DNA from: Wolfiporia cocos
Taxonomy: Eukaryota; Basidiomycota; Agaricomycetes; Polyporales; Phaeolaceae
Direction: 5' to 3'
Assembly: GCA_029448655.1 (NCBI GenBank)
Contig: JACCLO010000005.1
Span: forward strand, 620,001-684,000
Length of the DNA: 64,000 bases
Numbering within the stretch: the first letter of the stretch is position 1; each line of letters opens with the position of its first letter. The position numbers and the translations under genes are program-made. Shown piece by piece: positions 44,594 through 56,697 of this stretch. A model generated the notes under the pieces. The model had not been told where the DNA came from. It did not search any database and worked only from the letters and a program-made list of their open reading frames with translations.

Positions 44594-45660
44594 TGACACA
44601 GACTAGCTGTGGGACTCACCACCTATCCTATGTGGGGAGGGAGGTAAGGGAAGCAGTCAAGCGCAGAGGAGGTAATAATACTTCTATGGTGCACGCCGAG
44701 AAGAATAGAACTAAAGTAAAGAGCGTCTAGCTCCTACTTGAATACATGCAGGGAAAGGGTCATGTGCTACTGTATAGTACATACCCTCAAAGGAATGTGT
44801 GGCTTGGTTGCCCTAGTGGCGACTAAGCTAAGATGCTACTCTACAATGGCCGTGGTCCACCGATAATGGCCAGACCAATTGTAAATGAGAGAGCATGTGG
44901 TTCCACCATGAGGCAGACATGTGAATGTGGGCACAGCCCAGGTATAAGCAAGGCCAATGAGCCGGTACCTTGAGGGTGATCCGCCATTGGGCAGGATCTG
45001 TGAGATAACTCAGCATAGTGCTGAGACATCTATGCCATTGGCTACCCCAAGTCTCATTACTAAGGATGGTAGCCAGGGTGTGATGTCATAGACTGGACCT
45101 GATGGTAACTGATCATGATGGAACAGCCTAGGGCCAGAGATCGGACTTTGCCATAAAGGCTAGGAGCCCGGGACTCTGCAAATGCCGGAGCCCATGGTAA
45201 CCGGGGTAAACTGGACCAGTAGCAGTAATAGCGCAAGGCTATTATTATGCTATGGCACCATTCTGTTGTAAGGATGGTGCAACATATGACATCATCTTCT
45301 GACAGAACAATGATGTAAGGGTCTGGCCTGTAGGGCTGGACCGGTTGACATAGTGATGACATTGCTAGGTCTGGACTATGATGCAATGGGCATCAAGCGT
45401 TGCTGATGGTGATGTTGCCATGATGTCATTAGTCTGGGCTGGGGCTGTGATGGCTGTAGCTATGACATTGAGATGACATGGGAGTCCTGACTAGCGTGGT
45501 ATGCTTAGTTGTAAGGGCTTAGTAGCGTGTTGTTACGTTACATAAGTGATAAGGGTGGCAATATGGGATAAATCCCAGATAACTTGTAGGTAGACGTAAT
45601 AATCCCAGAGAAATTGCTAAAAATAGCGGAAAAATGCTAGTCTCAGATAAATCTGTGACA
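44594..45660 (-). mobile_element. 1067-bp solo LTR
   Basis: It starts TGACACAGACTAGC and ends AATCTGTGACA; TCCTG is duplicated at 44589-44593 and 45661-45665. Confidence 0.88.
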
Positions 45661-45689
45661 TCCTGTATATTGGATCAAGTGCTTTGAAA

Positions 45690-46300
45690 CCCTGATTTAA
45701 GCCTTGTATCCTCACTCTGGGATATGCTGTATACACTTTAGGAAGGGGGGAATGACATGGGGCTACTCAACACTGAATGCAGGAGCAGCAGAGCATAATC
45801 CACACACTTTGATTTTGGTCAATGGTAATTATAGGTGCAAGTCTATAGAATGCATTGTAATCAAGACTAAAACCTATGGAATCACAAATCACTGAGCTCA
45901 GTGTGTATTGCAGCCATCATATCAGCCTCCAAAATCTCTCTGGAGATAATTGTACATCTGGTTGAAGCTATTGCATACCTCAGAAATCAGCTGCCATTGT
46001 CTATACCAGAGGATAAGGATTTGTACTCTCCCCTAGTCTGGTGGAGAGCAAGTACTACACATCACATTATATCATCAATTGTGACTTATTATGACTATCC
46101 AGGCTCATGTGCATGCATTTCTGGTCATGTTACACATCACTTGCAACTTCCTAGCCATTCCTGCCACCAGTGTTGCTGTTGAGCATCTATTTTCATCATC
46201 ACACCAGCTCTGCTCAGACACCCATAGCTCACTGAAGGCAGAGATGATTTCAATGGTAATGTGTATGAAACACTATCTATATACTATATATATACTATAT
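45690..46300 (+). pseudogene. hAT transposase C-terminal relic
   Basis: A broken frame contains SPLVWWRAS and, in a second frame, NFLAIPATSVAVEHLFSSS followed by SSLKAEMISMVMCMKHYL. This is the dimerisation region typical of hAT transposases (WW, then LAIPATSVxVERxFS, then L..ET...MxLxxWL). At least one frameshift separates the two parts, so it is inactive. Confidence 0.82.
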
Positions 46301-46342
46301 ATAATACATTTATGAAATTTTCGTAAATGTAAACTAAATGGT

Positions 46343-46668
46343 TAGAGCCTAAACTGGTAGCGTAGCTCGCCGATCTCTCTCGCATATAACAGCGCAATGG
46401 AATCCATTCGAGCAAACCGCAATATCTTAAGGAGTGCATTCCCCTGTCCGATGTCCGCACATGTTCTCTTCAATAACTATTGCACGTGCATCTACTGTCT
46501 ATGATTTAGAAGAGTTCTGGTGCCAAGCACTGTTCTACTCAAGCATTAGTCCAGAAGAAGACGACGAGCACGAGTCGTTCAAGGATGCGGCACTTGACTA
46601 TATCGCTCGTGATAGGTTCTGCACGCACCCGGGATGCGGGGGACAACTGCTAAATCTCGGAAGTGATG
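46343..46668 (+). pseudogene. truncated copy of the F-box gene at 10626-11697
   Basis: Similarity begins upstream of the start codon (GTAGCGTAGCTC) and covers ATGGAATCCATTCGAGCAAA, CCGATGTCCGCACATG, the EEFWCQALFYSSISPEEDDE region and DYIARDRFCTHPGCGGQLL. About 34 bases of the F-box itself (the LPNELL codons) are missing, and homology ends before the exon 1 donor. It lies directly after the hAT relic. Confidence 0.85.
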
Positions 46669-46894
46669 TGACATACAACGTATTCTGTAGATAACGAAAT
46701 GCGATTACAGTGCCCAGCATCAATATGCATGCGACACCATGAAGCACACTCAGTTCCATCTTCCCTGGCCGGGAGCACCTGTATTGTCGTCGTTGGCTGA
46801 AGAAGGGTGAAAGTGAGAATGATGTGGTGATGCTTTCTGATAGAGGCTTACTTTTGCACTGAGTTATTGCAGAGCCGATGGCGCACCAAAGACA

Positions 46895-47453
46895 TCAGTT
46901 ATACAGTAGACAGATGTCGACCGGTTCACCCACCACAGCTGCAATCCTGTTGTTTGAGTACAACTCTATAACAACTCGGCCAGGTTGTCCGGACCCGCGG
47001 AGAGAGTACTGCTGGATCCAGAACTGATTGGCATCAAGGGGAGGATTGCCGCGATAGAAGAGAGTTGCAGGCCTTCCGTTCATGTCCTGGATAGCCACTG
47101 TGCATGAAACCAACAGTCATGTAGGATTATGATCATGTACAATACTACAGCAACGACCACATACCACGGGGTGGCCTGAAGACTCCTATAAACGTTCTAC
47201 CGCGTACATTAATTGTCACGGTGCTCGTGGCATTTGATATGGTGACGGCCGCGAACGGGTCTCCCGTGACGCTCGCCCTTGCGTCCTGGGCTGAGTCTTG
47301 CTCAGAGTCTTTCACAGAGTCTTCCTCAAAGGGCAGGGGATGAACGTATGGAACGAGATCAAGCTCGAGTCCCAAGGTCTTCGCATCATCGACATCGTGA
47401 CTGCTGAGGAAGTGGAGAGCATAGTCGTCGTGACTGAGACTTTCAAAGGACAT
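46895..47453 (-). CDS. hypothetical two-exon protein, 163 aa
   Basis: Exon 1 is 47453-47165 (MSFESLSHDDYALHFLSSHD; acidic PFEEDSVKDSEQDSAQDA; VTISNATSTVTINVRGRTFI). Exon 2 is 47097-46895 (VAIQDMNGRPATLFYRGNP, WIQQYSLRGSGQPGRVVIEL, ending VGEPVDICLLYN). The intron has GTATGT and ATGCACAG ends and joins in frame. I recognise no family; the beta-rich C-terminal half and lack of a signal peptide are all that can be said. Exon 1, the intron and the upstream region are duplicated in inverted orientation at 63134 and beyond, but exon 2 is not. No close relative lies elsewhere in the window. Confidence 0.6.
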
Positions 47454-49523
47454 CGTGTAGGATGTTAGTAGAGTGGCGCTGGAGAGAAAGCTGAGTCCGT
47501 GTCCGTTTACTTGAAGACGACTGACGAACGTGGCTGACTTACACTCGTCTTATATGTGGGACCGCTTGAGCCTTGCTAGCTTCTCGGTATGTACCTGTGA
47601 CCAACCTGATGTCTTCAATTTCTCCTCTCAACGCACAAGCAGGCCATGAGATAATGAAAGATGCTCATAATCCGAAAACTAGCATGTGCATGTCTCTCCA
47701 TTCGTTGTTGCGACACCTTCGGCTCCCTGAACCTTATCACAAATCGAGATAGATGTTCGTGCAGGGTCTAATATATTGTATCGCCGAACATCGTGATCCT
47801 ATCGCGGTTATCAGTAGACATAAACAATTCACAATTCATTTGGCTTCCCTGTCACCAATTCAGCGCAGCTGTCAGCAATTCGGCCCATCTGTCAATAATT
47901 CGGCCTGGCTGTCATGATTCTCGAGTAGCTGTCATGAATTTGCAGGAGCTCTGCATGTCTCTGTGATTATGGAAGGCATTTTAGTCACACTCAGAAGGAT
48001 CACGCGACTGGATAGTGTACCTTATCCCTTATAGTATTCTCGGTGGCACGAGCGTCAGGTGTGGTGGAGATGCTGGGAGCGTCCGTTAAACTCGCTAGAA
48101 TGAAGCCGTACATGTCTAGTCTCGTTTGGGACTGCCGAAAACACAAGCGTAGCACATCGGAACCCAATGTCCACAATATCGAGCTTGACGAATTGCAACC
48201 TGAGCATTAAGTGAGATTCGGGCTGGATGACTGAATTCCATTCATCCATGCATTTTTTGTCCGTTGGAGCCCTTCCAATGATCCGAGACATCATGTTTTT
48301 GTATTTGCGTTGCTCGGACTGAATTGTACAACGAGCGCGGCAACTCGCAGTTTCAAAATGATTTAATTTGCCCCGGGGGGCATCGATTCATCCTCCCGGC
48401 TGTGTAAGGGATCGGCCGTAGGCCAATGAATCAGCCTCTCGAGGATGGCAGTCTTTCTTCTTTGGACAGTCCGGCTTCCGTTCGAGTGAGTTTCATATTC
48501 AGCACCAGTGCCTCACCCACAGTCCTTTTCTCTTCACATCCTCCATCACCACCGCTTCACGTCATGCGCCCTGAAGACGCCGCCACTTGCTTTTCCAGCA
48601 GATTCCCCCTTTCCCTGCATTGAAATTTGTCACTGTTCGCTGTTTCCCGTGCCTTACCTTCTCATACGCTTCTACCGCTGTGAAGTAGTACTAAAATCGT
48701 GAGATCCGGTCCGGTCCTGTCTTTTGTATGTCTTGGGCAGGACCGAGGACCAGGACTATGACTGGAGCGACATGGGCGATGAGAGACCGGACTAAAGGCC
48801 AGTTCTAATCAGGCCAGCGGTCCTACAGCGGTCCCAGGACCGGTCTGAACCGGTGCAGGATTGACTGAGTGGTGATTACCTTGAAGGAGAATTTCTTTGG
48901 CAGGAAATGCGACAAAAGTGCACTTACTACTCAATATATAGCCTGGAATTGGCTATGATGCACTGGATCCTGACACTTGCAACCATGGTTGTGTACTGAA
49001 GCCAGCACATATATGTAATACTACTGCAGTGGCTGCATGCATCATGATGGACCTGATGAGATCTAACTGTTGCATTTTCATATGTGCTACAACGGATAGC
49101 AACTGGCAACCACCAAATGTCCAGATGCCAATGACTGGTTGACATTGAATGTAGCATGCATGTTGATTATAATGTGCCAGTGTCAAAGCTACTGGATGGG
49201 GAGATACACAAATGTATGTAAATCAACAAAACTACTAGGCAAGTGATAATATAAGGACAGACTGTATGCATCAGAAATTGCCCAAGATAATAGTAGTGCT
49301 ACATTGCATCATTAAGGTCATAAGGTTTATTGTCTTAATGGTAGAACCAGGAAGCTATTGTAAGATCAATGGTCTCAGTTGCAGATTGTTACAGGTCATA
49401 TACCTGTTCTTGTTTAATATTTGAGTCCACAAATATATTGTCTTTGGCACCAAGTCCAAGGGACTTGTCATTTGTGCAATATCCTAAGTCAAGGATATAG
49501 GTTCTATAGACAAGACACATTAA
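47091..49523 (+). repeat. left arm of a 2433-bp inverted duplication
   Basis: It matches 60451-63496 in inverted orientation, end to end, with equal length once the 605-bp MITE and its 8-bp duplication are removed from the right arm. Only two substitutions were noticed. The arm includes the intron and exon 1 of the hypothetical gene, a 20-bp repeat array, a GGACCGG-rich stretch (48700-48850), and the first 137 bases of the LTR at 49387. A 79-codon frame (48294-48055, minus) is present in both arms, with no evidence that it is real. Confidence 0.95.
47849..47947. repeat. 20-bp periodic array, five copies
   Basis: CTGTCA recurs at exactly 47849, 47869, 47889, 47909 and 47929, with consensus CTGTCANNAATTCGGCCNNG. 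It lies about 400 bp upstream of the hypothetical gene start. The same array is in the right arm at 62640-62738. Confidence 0.85.
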
Positions 49524-50599
49524 CCCACATTTGGTCCAATAAGTTAAAGGGCAATTATTGAACAAGTTTGCTAGAGCTTGCAGTGTTATACTGAGGCTGA
49601 GTTCCCCAAGCTTGACACAGACTTACAGGTCTGTGGGACTGGCCTACAAGGACCGGGGGGCACATAATGCCCACAGAGCACAAGCGCGTCTGGCAACGGT
49701 GAACAAAGGGCGGCGGCATAGGGTGCATTACTTCCTACCCATGCCCAAGCGTCGACATACACAGGCTAGCAAGTGAGAGTGAGTGAGAGTGTCGGAGCCG
49801 TCGCACGCCAGCATCACACAAGACGAGAAGAGAGGGACCAGAGGTCCATTGTCGAGAATCTCAAGAATGGGGAGTAAGCCCCATTCTGACGTACGTTATA
49901 TACATGAGCAACTATACTACTATTCCAGCCCTAAACTACTGGCCTGTGCACAGTAACTAAGGAAGCATGTGGCTAGGGGCGCTATGTACACTACATGTGA
50001 CCATTAAGTGAGTACCTGAGGCACGCGCTACCCTACAGCGCAAATCTACAAGGTCAGATGGTCTGATAAGATAACATGGGCACGACGTGAGGAAACTGTA
50101 AGTAAAGACTTAGCCTTGCAGCCTAGAGGCGCTTCTGCAATACAGTAAGGGATGTCAAGACCCCCTCCGGGATGTTCTGTGACAAAGCTTTGTGAGCAAG
50201 TATAAGATTCTTGCTATTACAACAAGGTCAAGCTGAAGAGCTCAGACCATAAACACATGAGCTTATATACTAGTTCAAGTATTCAGAGTCATAGCCTTCC
50301 CAGATGTCATTGCTACTATGTTTGACCTAGTACAAAACAATTGATAGGTATGTAGTGATGAACCTGTAATGATAGATAGAAATGATAAAATGGTGGTGGT
50401 TGAATGCCATCAACAATACATATGAAACAAGGATGGAGTTGGATCCGTCAAGCCTGAAACAAACCCTATATGTTAATACAACTGGTGTTGCACCCAGTGA
50501 CACCACAAGACTTCAGGGGGTCAGTTATGTGACAAGTCCCTGTATTGTACTCGAACAGTGGTGAGTTCTGTTATACGTTCAAGAAATCAAATTGTAACA
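49387..50599 (-). mobile_element. solo LTR (TGTTACAG family) with a nested LTR
   Basis: It starts TGTTACAGGTCATATACC and ends AATTGTAACA; CAGAT lies at 49382-49386 and 50600-50604. It is interrupted by 49613-50184. The inverted CAAGGTCAAGCTGAAGAGCTC shows minus orientation. Its first part is included in both palindrome arms, so it predates the duplication. Confidence 0.92.
49613..50184 (-). mobile_element. 572-bp solo LTR nested in 49387-50599
   Basis: It starts TGACACAGACTTACAGG and ends TTCTGTGACA; AAGCT lies at 49608-49612 and 50185-50189. It has the inverted repeat AGAATGGGG..CCCCATTCT beside a minus-strand TATA (GTTATATACATG). Confidence 0.93.
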
Positions 50600-50604
50600 C
50601 AGAT

Positions 50605-51108
50605 ACAATATTAAGCCACTGTATTCTGTACCCATTGTAAGATCAACTATGGTAAAGTTGTTAGAATGCATGTATGAGTAGTGAGTAGTTCTATGAGCTT
50701 ACTGGTCTCAGTTGTAGACACAATATCAGGCAACTTGGACCAGTGTGAAGCACAAAGTTTTGTGGATGGTGATCTGCCAATTAAGTATGAGCAACAGGGT
50801 GGAACTCTGCATGCCAAAGATGGCATGCATGTTACAATTTAATTTTTTATGCACACCAAACTCACCATTGCTCAAGTACAATACAGGGGCTTGTCATGAA
50901 ACTAACCCCCTGGAATCTCATGACACTGCTGAGTGTAACCCCAGATGTATTACTATACAAGAGATTGTTTCAGGCTTGACAGGCCCAAGCCTGTCACCAT
51001 TTTTCAATTGCCATTCTATCAACAGATAGCATTCGACTGCTGAATTTTCATCATTCTAATCTATTGTTACAGATTCATCACTGCATACTTATCATATGTT
51101 TAAGACCA
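50605..51108 (+). other. repeat DNA with a TGTTAC-family LTR remnant
   Basis: 50830-51108 is similar to the start of the LTR at 43219 (CTCACCATTG..CAAGTACAATACAGGG..CCCCCTGG). The rest is unassigned. Confidence 0.6.
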
Positions 51109-51649
51109 TGACACAAGAACATACATGTATACTGAATATTGGGAATCCCTCTACATCCATCCTCTAATACCCCTCTATACTCCTATGGGAGAACAAGGGA
51201 TGTCCTTGATCTGGAGTTCCTAGGCTCACAGGTAAGGCCACTTGCACCTGTCAGTGTCCTAGCCTATGTGTTCCCACTAGGGAGACACCAGACTAGCAAG
51301 TAAGAGAGAATAGTTGTCAATGTTGAGGGGCTGTTGCTAAAGGGCACACAGAGGTAAAAGGTGTTCCCAGAGGACATGCCCCCTAGGCCAAAATTACAAG
51401 TACCTCAGAATGCTACCTAGCATATATACATGCATGTCACTACTACTTAACTGCCTCGCCCTAAAGGTGTGGTCTGTGCACAGTGTGGCTGTGCTAATGT
51501 AACATAGGTAACGCTGTTACAACTATGTTGTGATGTGACCATGATTAAAGTAAGATAAGATAAAGCTCCACATGCCACTCCAGAGGTCAGAGAATCTAAT
51601 CAGATAGCAGAAGCACAACATTATTCTTTATGAAGGATTTCTTGTGACA
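51109..51649 (-). mobile_element. 541-bp solo LTR
   Basis: It starts TGACACAAGAAC and ends TTCTTGTGACA; GACCA lies at 51104-51108 and 51650-51654. Confidence 0.9.
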
Positions 51650-51654
51650 GACCA

Positions 51655-52004
51655 AGATGTACTTAGTAGCAGTGATATGTTACAGTAATTAGGTGAAAGC
51701 CTAAGTGTTAGTTGGAAGGCAGTGCAACTACATGAAAGCATAGTAATGTGATGTTGGAGAGGTAGCCAGTGTAAGTGTGTTGTTTATAGGCACGTCAAAG
51801 TGCATTGAAAAGTGCACAGCATAGGATTTCCACTAGCATAAGTAGCTAGGTCCAAGATAACAGCCAAGCTATTATCATAGCTGTTATGGCACATGCACTG
51901 GACCCCTAGCACTACAAACCATGACAGTTTAACCACTTAGCCAAAAAGCACACATTGATGAGTCATTCATCAATAGGGATCCTATGGTCCTGGACAAGCA
52001 AACT
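51655..52004. other. unassigned repeat-like DNA
   Basis: No gene is seen. 51856-51950 contains a palindromic ATAACAGCC..AGCTGTTAT stretch like that of the 240-bp LTR family. Confidence 0.4.
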
Positions 52005-52009
52005 CCACC

Positions 52010-52543
52010 TGTTACGGTCCGTATAACCTCGTATATCTTTGATGCCTCACTGGAGATGAGGACTTAGCGTTCAACCGCTGCACCGTGCATTTATTTCCAG
52101 GGTTCCCTGTTCAACCAGCGACCCTTGTTTCATGTACAACAGCCCTATGCCCTTAGTTTCGTAGTGTATCAGGTTCTAGGTGATATCTGTTGTTTAACCA
52201 CAGAGCTTCTACGTTTCAGCCACTGTTGCGCTCAACCGCAACGTTTCAGCTTAGTTATCGTAGCGTACTAACCTTATGGACTTAGTGGTAGCAGTACCAA
52301 GGACACTATGACCCCGATTACAGAATCGTAGTATAAATCCTGTTGTAAATACTGGTTGAGTTCCTCAGCTCGACCTTGTTGAATTACAAGGATCCTATAC
52401 TCGTTCTCAAGGGCTTGAGCAATTAAGCCTGCAGCTAGTATATCGACGCTCGACTCTGCTGAGTCTGACGAGTAGTGCGCTACTTGATATGCTGAGTAAC
52501 TCGACTTAGTTATTTCAGCTGAACGGATATTTGATCCGTAACA
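52010..52543 (+). mobile_element. 534-bp solo LTR of the Element 2 family
   Basis: It starts TGTTACGG and ends CCGTAACA; CCACC lies at 52005-52009 and 52544-52548. It is clearly related along its length to 35618-36159 but diverged, with the conserved CAGCTCGACCTTGTTGAATT. Confidence 0.94.
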
Positions 52544-52577
52544 CCACCAGTGTATTCTCTATGCTCCCTAGGCTCTT

Positions 52578-53173
52578 TGACATGGAACGGGTCAGGACCC
52601 ACCCCTCTATGACCCTATGTTCTATAGCCTGTGTAATAGCCCTATTCAGGGGCAGATGTAAAGGTGGAAGGAGAACCCCCCCAGTCTAGCGGGTATAGAC
52701 AGTATAGTCTGAGCCGGAGGCGCACACGCTAAGGGATGAGAGGATCAAGACACGTCAACCTCAGACCAAGGCTGGTGCCAAGATTACTAGTTCTGAGGGG
52801 AGGCCCTCAGAACGCATGGGCATATATACATGAAGGTAGCCGCTACTATAAGGTGGACAGCTGGCCCTAAAGGCATGGTCTGTGTGCGGTAACTACCTTG
52901 TCCCATAAGCATAAACATGTCAGCGTATAACTACTGGGCCAGGGGTCTGGGCTGACACATAAGCATAGATGACTATCTACCATGTGACCGGGTGCTGGTC
53001 CTGGCACGGGACACAGGCCAGGCGCTAAGGCGCTAAGGAGAATGAATAGGCACACTGCTGTTGTGCCTAGCGCCAGTACAGGTGCTAAGGCTGTTGGGGC
53101 ACCAGAAGGTGCAGAATAGGCTCTAAAAACAAGCAAAAATGTACCTAGATATGCCACAGATAAATCTGTGACA
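52578..53173 (-). mobile_element. 596-bp solo LTR
   Basis: It starts TGACATGGAACG and ends AATCTGTGACA; CTCTT lies at 52573-52577 and 53174-53178. It is the inverted relative of 41300-41886. It has the inverted repeat GTTCTGAGGG..CCCTCAGAAC. Confidence 0.92.
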
Positions 53174-53178
53174 CTCTT

Positions 53179-53838
53179 GAAAAATGTATATTTAAGCATT
53201 ACTCAATAAAGAGTTGCAAGTTGTACAAGCCGATTCTCAAAAAATCCTATTTTTAGTTTCTTGAGACCAAAAAATTGGTGGTTACCTCAAAATAAGCGCT
53301 AAAATCTTGTAAATTATATCAATCGACTCCTTTTCATCATTGAAATATGATTCCATGGCATTCCTATGTCAACCCACACAAATCAATTATGGTGTGATCA
53401 GCGCTACTACTCTGCATCAAACATGGCTTGAGGGCAATATCCTAAACAGCCCAAATATATCTCTGGCCTTCAAAATAATGCATCTACTGCTCATTCAAAC
53501 CAAATAAAATACAATCGTTCTGCTGGAGATGTGCTTGTGTGATCTTGTACTCCCAGCCCTGAAGGCACACAAGATACCAAAGCTTGGAGGGATGTTGAAG
53601 AGGAAGGTATGACAAGCAACACTGAATGCAGTGATTGGGAAGAACTTGGCGGTGAAGATTTTGGAACTGATCTTGCACAATGTGGCATTGAAAACAATCC
53701 AATCGATGATACATGGATCCCTGCAAAGCTGAAGAACTGGGCAGAGAAATGAAGGAGAAATGAAGGCACAACTCAGCATTACTGAATAAATCATTGCTGA
53801 CATTGTGCATGAGAATAGTTGCATGACCACATACCTAT
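53179..53838. other. unassigned low-complexity / relic DNA
   Basis: It contains AT-rich sequence (CTCAAAAAATCC, ACCAAAAAATTGG) and short broken frames. I cannot assign it. Confidence 0.35.
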
Positions 53839-55441
53839 TGTTACAGATCAAATATCCGTTCAGCTGAGATAACCAAGTCAAGTTACTCAGTGTATCTAGT
53901 AGCGCACTACTCGTCAGTCTCCGCAGAGAGGGAGCATCGATATACAAGTTGAGGGTTAATTTCTTAACCTTTGAGAATGAGTATAAGATCCTTGTAATTC
54001 AACAAGGTCAAGCTGAGGGACTTGACTGCTAAGTACATTGGATTTTTAAACTACAATTCACTGTGTGGGGTCATAGTGTCCATGGTACTGTCACACGCCA
54101 ATTTCAAGCTTCTAGGCACAGTACCTTTTCCGATCATCGAGAGCACCCCCGACGCTGGAAACCCAATGCCTCAGCTAGATCCACGCCCTATAGACGAACC
54201 ATCACAGGCACTAGCCAACAGCATCACCAGCCACGCCTACGAACCCTAGTCCCAGACCACACGTCCAGTCCAACATAAAGCCAATAGCAGTCACGTGACC
54301 CCAATCAACCACGATGAGCCCAGTAGCACCTAACCAGACCAACCCCTTGCTACCTGGACTACACCTCATCAGGTCACGACCATCCATACTCACGGCCAGG
54401 ACTAAGTCCACCTAATCAACCAAACCCAATGCCTCCCGTCTCCACGAACTACAGCCATTACTGGCTATACGGTTATTACCGGCCAAGGACTCACGCCATT
54501 ACTGGCATGGACTATGTACTATATGGACAAAGGCCCATGGAAGGCCTTAAACTCCAGCCACCCTAGTCTATGAGGAACACTGACCTCGGGGCAGCACCTG
54601 TACGACTGAGAACCCTAGCAGTCACAGGACTCTACATACCGATCGCAGCTGATCATGCTCGATCACCCTACGTCACGCACAGCCTGAACTGGCCAGTCCA
54701 CGCTCTCGGCAGATGTCATCCTTCAGTACCAGCATGTGGGAACCTGGGCCGCCATGTGCCTTCCCCTCAGTACCAGTCCTTGGGAACCTGGACAGCAGAC
54801 ACCCCGATCATGGACTTAGAACCCCGCCATTACCGGCGAACCCTCGATCGACGAGAACCACTGATCGGGCCTTACCCACTATGTTGCCATGGCTGTCCCA
54901 CGCTCTACGATCCCGTGCCCCGATGCCATTACCAGCCATCACGTAGCTACTATATTACCTCAGCACTGACGCCTTACAGGCCATGCCATAACATGTACAA
55001 ATAGTGTAGGAGTATATATACGCCAGACAGTCTTGAGCGAACCTCAGACTTGTCTTGACCATTTCAGGCGTAGATGCCCGGACCAGGAAGGCGCTTTCAC
55101 ACGATCCCCCTTCCCCCGGTGTGTGTCTGAGGTTGTGCTTGTGTCAGGTACTGCTACCACTAAGTTGGGCAAGCTAACGTATTAGGGGAATAAACAAGAA
55201 GGGTTGTAGTTGAGCGCAACAAGAGGTGAAATGGGAAGAAGCATACGGTTAGACGTACGGTATCAGCTAGAACGAGATGGAGTAGTGGTTCATGGGCATA
55301 GGGCTGTTATACATGAAACAGAGCCTACAGTTGAGTGGAGGCCCCAGAAATGAGATGCGCGAGAGAGCAGTTGAACGCTAAGTCCTCATACACAGTGAGG
55401 CATTTACAAAAATATACTAGCGCATCGGACAGACCGTAACA
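53839..55441 (-). mobile_element. solo LTR of the Element 2 family with a nested 1058-bp LTR
   Basis: It starts TGTTACAGATC and ends ACCGTAACA; CCTAT lies at 53834-53838 and 55442-55446. Its net length without the insertion is 540 bp, in minus orientation. Confidence 0.93.
54089..55146 (+). mobile_element. 1058-bp solo LTR nested in 53839-55441
   Basis: It starts TGTCACACGCC and ends CTTGTGTCA; GGTAC lies at 54084-54088 and 55147-55151. It shares ACATGTACAAATAGTG, a TATATATAC box, CAGACTTGTCTTG and the terminal 70 bp with the 371-bp LTR of Element 1, but has a much longer U3. Confidence 0.93.
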
Positions 55442-55446
55442 CCTAT

Positions 55447-56090
55447 GTCAAAGGTCCAGACATGATGAGCAAATCTGCATGCATGCAGCAATGATACCGG
55501 AATACATGGCAAGATCAGATGGATTTGACTCACTTTGGTTTCAAGAGCTTCCCTGCTCCATCTGCACAGAAGATCTCCTCACATTCTGTGGTACAAACAC
55601 CACACAGTCTCACTTTACAGCAGACGAAGCTCACCATGCTATCCCATACCTTATCTCCTGAAGACATGACGGTTGCAGCCCAGAGCAGCCCAGCATCAGG
55701 TGGAGAGAGCGAACCAATTGAAGGTGATGAAGCTCCAGCTCCTGGAAATGGGAGTGCAGAGGAGACTCAAGTGGATGGAGATGGTGACAAGAGCTGGGAA
55801 GACAAGTTGATAGAGGAGGTCCAAGGGCAAGCCAAGATCCGTGATTGGTCGCTGCTTCGAAAGAAGCTCAAGGACGATCTGAAAAACAAGAGCAGCACAT
55901 TAACTTTGACCTGGGTGAACTAGTTAATGATTCTAATCAACTTTGCTGCTCTCCAGCTCAAAGGCTTCTCCACAATCGACTCAAGTCTGCAGATTGCACA
56001 TCAGTGGCATGAGGGTCATTGCAACTGGTTTGCATGCCATGTGTGAGCACTTGCATGCCATGATCAGTTACAGGGTAATCTAGATGCTAG
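55447..56090 (+). pseudogene. relic of a repeated coding family, possibly transposon-derived
   Basis: A frame from 55519 reads an acidic, low-complexity N-terminus, then KIRDWSLLRKKLKDDLKNKS. After an in-frame TAG near 55921 it continues LMILINFAALQLKGFSTIDS and QIAHQWHEGHCNWFACHV. The second part resembles the conserved block of a multi-copy basidiomycete protein family often found with transposons (from memory, unchecked). Stops show it is dead. Confidence 0.5.
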
Positions 56091-56098
56091 GGGAACTA

Positions 56099-56697
56099 TT
56101 GTTACAGGTCATATACATGTTTTCTTCCCTCTGGGGGGTTCTGACATCCCTCATTATCTGGAAGAAGTGCCCTCAGGGGCAGGGCTAAGTCTTTATCTCG
56201 CTTACTTTCCTCCACGTCCACTCCCGTTATCTTATCTGACCACCTGACCTATTAGATTAGCACTGTAGGGTAGCGCGCTCCTCAGGTACTTACATGACGG
56301 TCACAGTATGTACATGTTATGTCACAGGTAGTTACTTGTCATATGACCTCTTATTTACTGTGCACAGGCCAGTACTTTAGGGCTAGACGTCTCAGTGCTA
56401 CCTCATGTATATAAGTACGACAAGATGTGGGTTGATACCCCATCTCTAAGATTCTTGACAATGAGCTAGTCCCCTTACTCCTTACCTCTCTGTGTGCTGG
56501 CCACCCTGTCCACCCCGATGCACTTTGCTTTCTCGCCTTGCTAGACTGGGTGCATCGACTTAGGGGTAGCCAGGGGCTTTGTCGTTATTCACCCTGGTTC
56601 ATGCCCGGCATTCACCACTGCTCACCTCGTCTGTGCCTGAGGGCAATGTTCGAGTCCCTGGATGGGCCGGTCCCACAGATGTGAGTAGTCTGTGTCA
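56099..56697 (+). mobile_element. LTR fragment(s) ending TCTGTGTCA
   Basis: 56099 starts TGTTACAGGTCATATAC like the LTR at 49387 but changes after about 20 bp to sequence related to 49613-50184 in plus orientation (GGTTCTGACATCCCT..GGGCTAAGTCTTT). A TATA (ATGTATATAAG) and an imperfect AGATGTGGG..CCCCATCT repeat are present. No clean left duplication was found. Confidence 0.6.

Noticed and set aside
48055..48294. 79-codon frame conserved in both palindrome arms
   Set aside because: Identity comes from the recent duplication, not selection; no domain or splice evidence.
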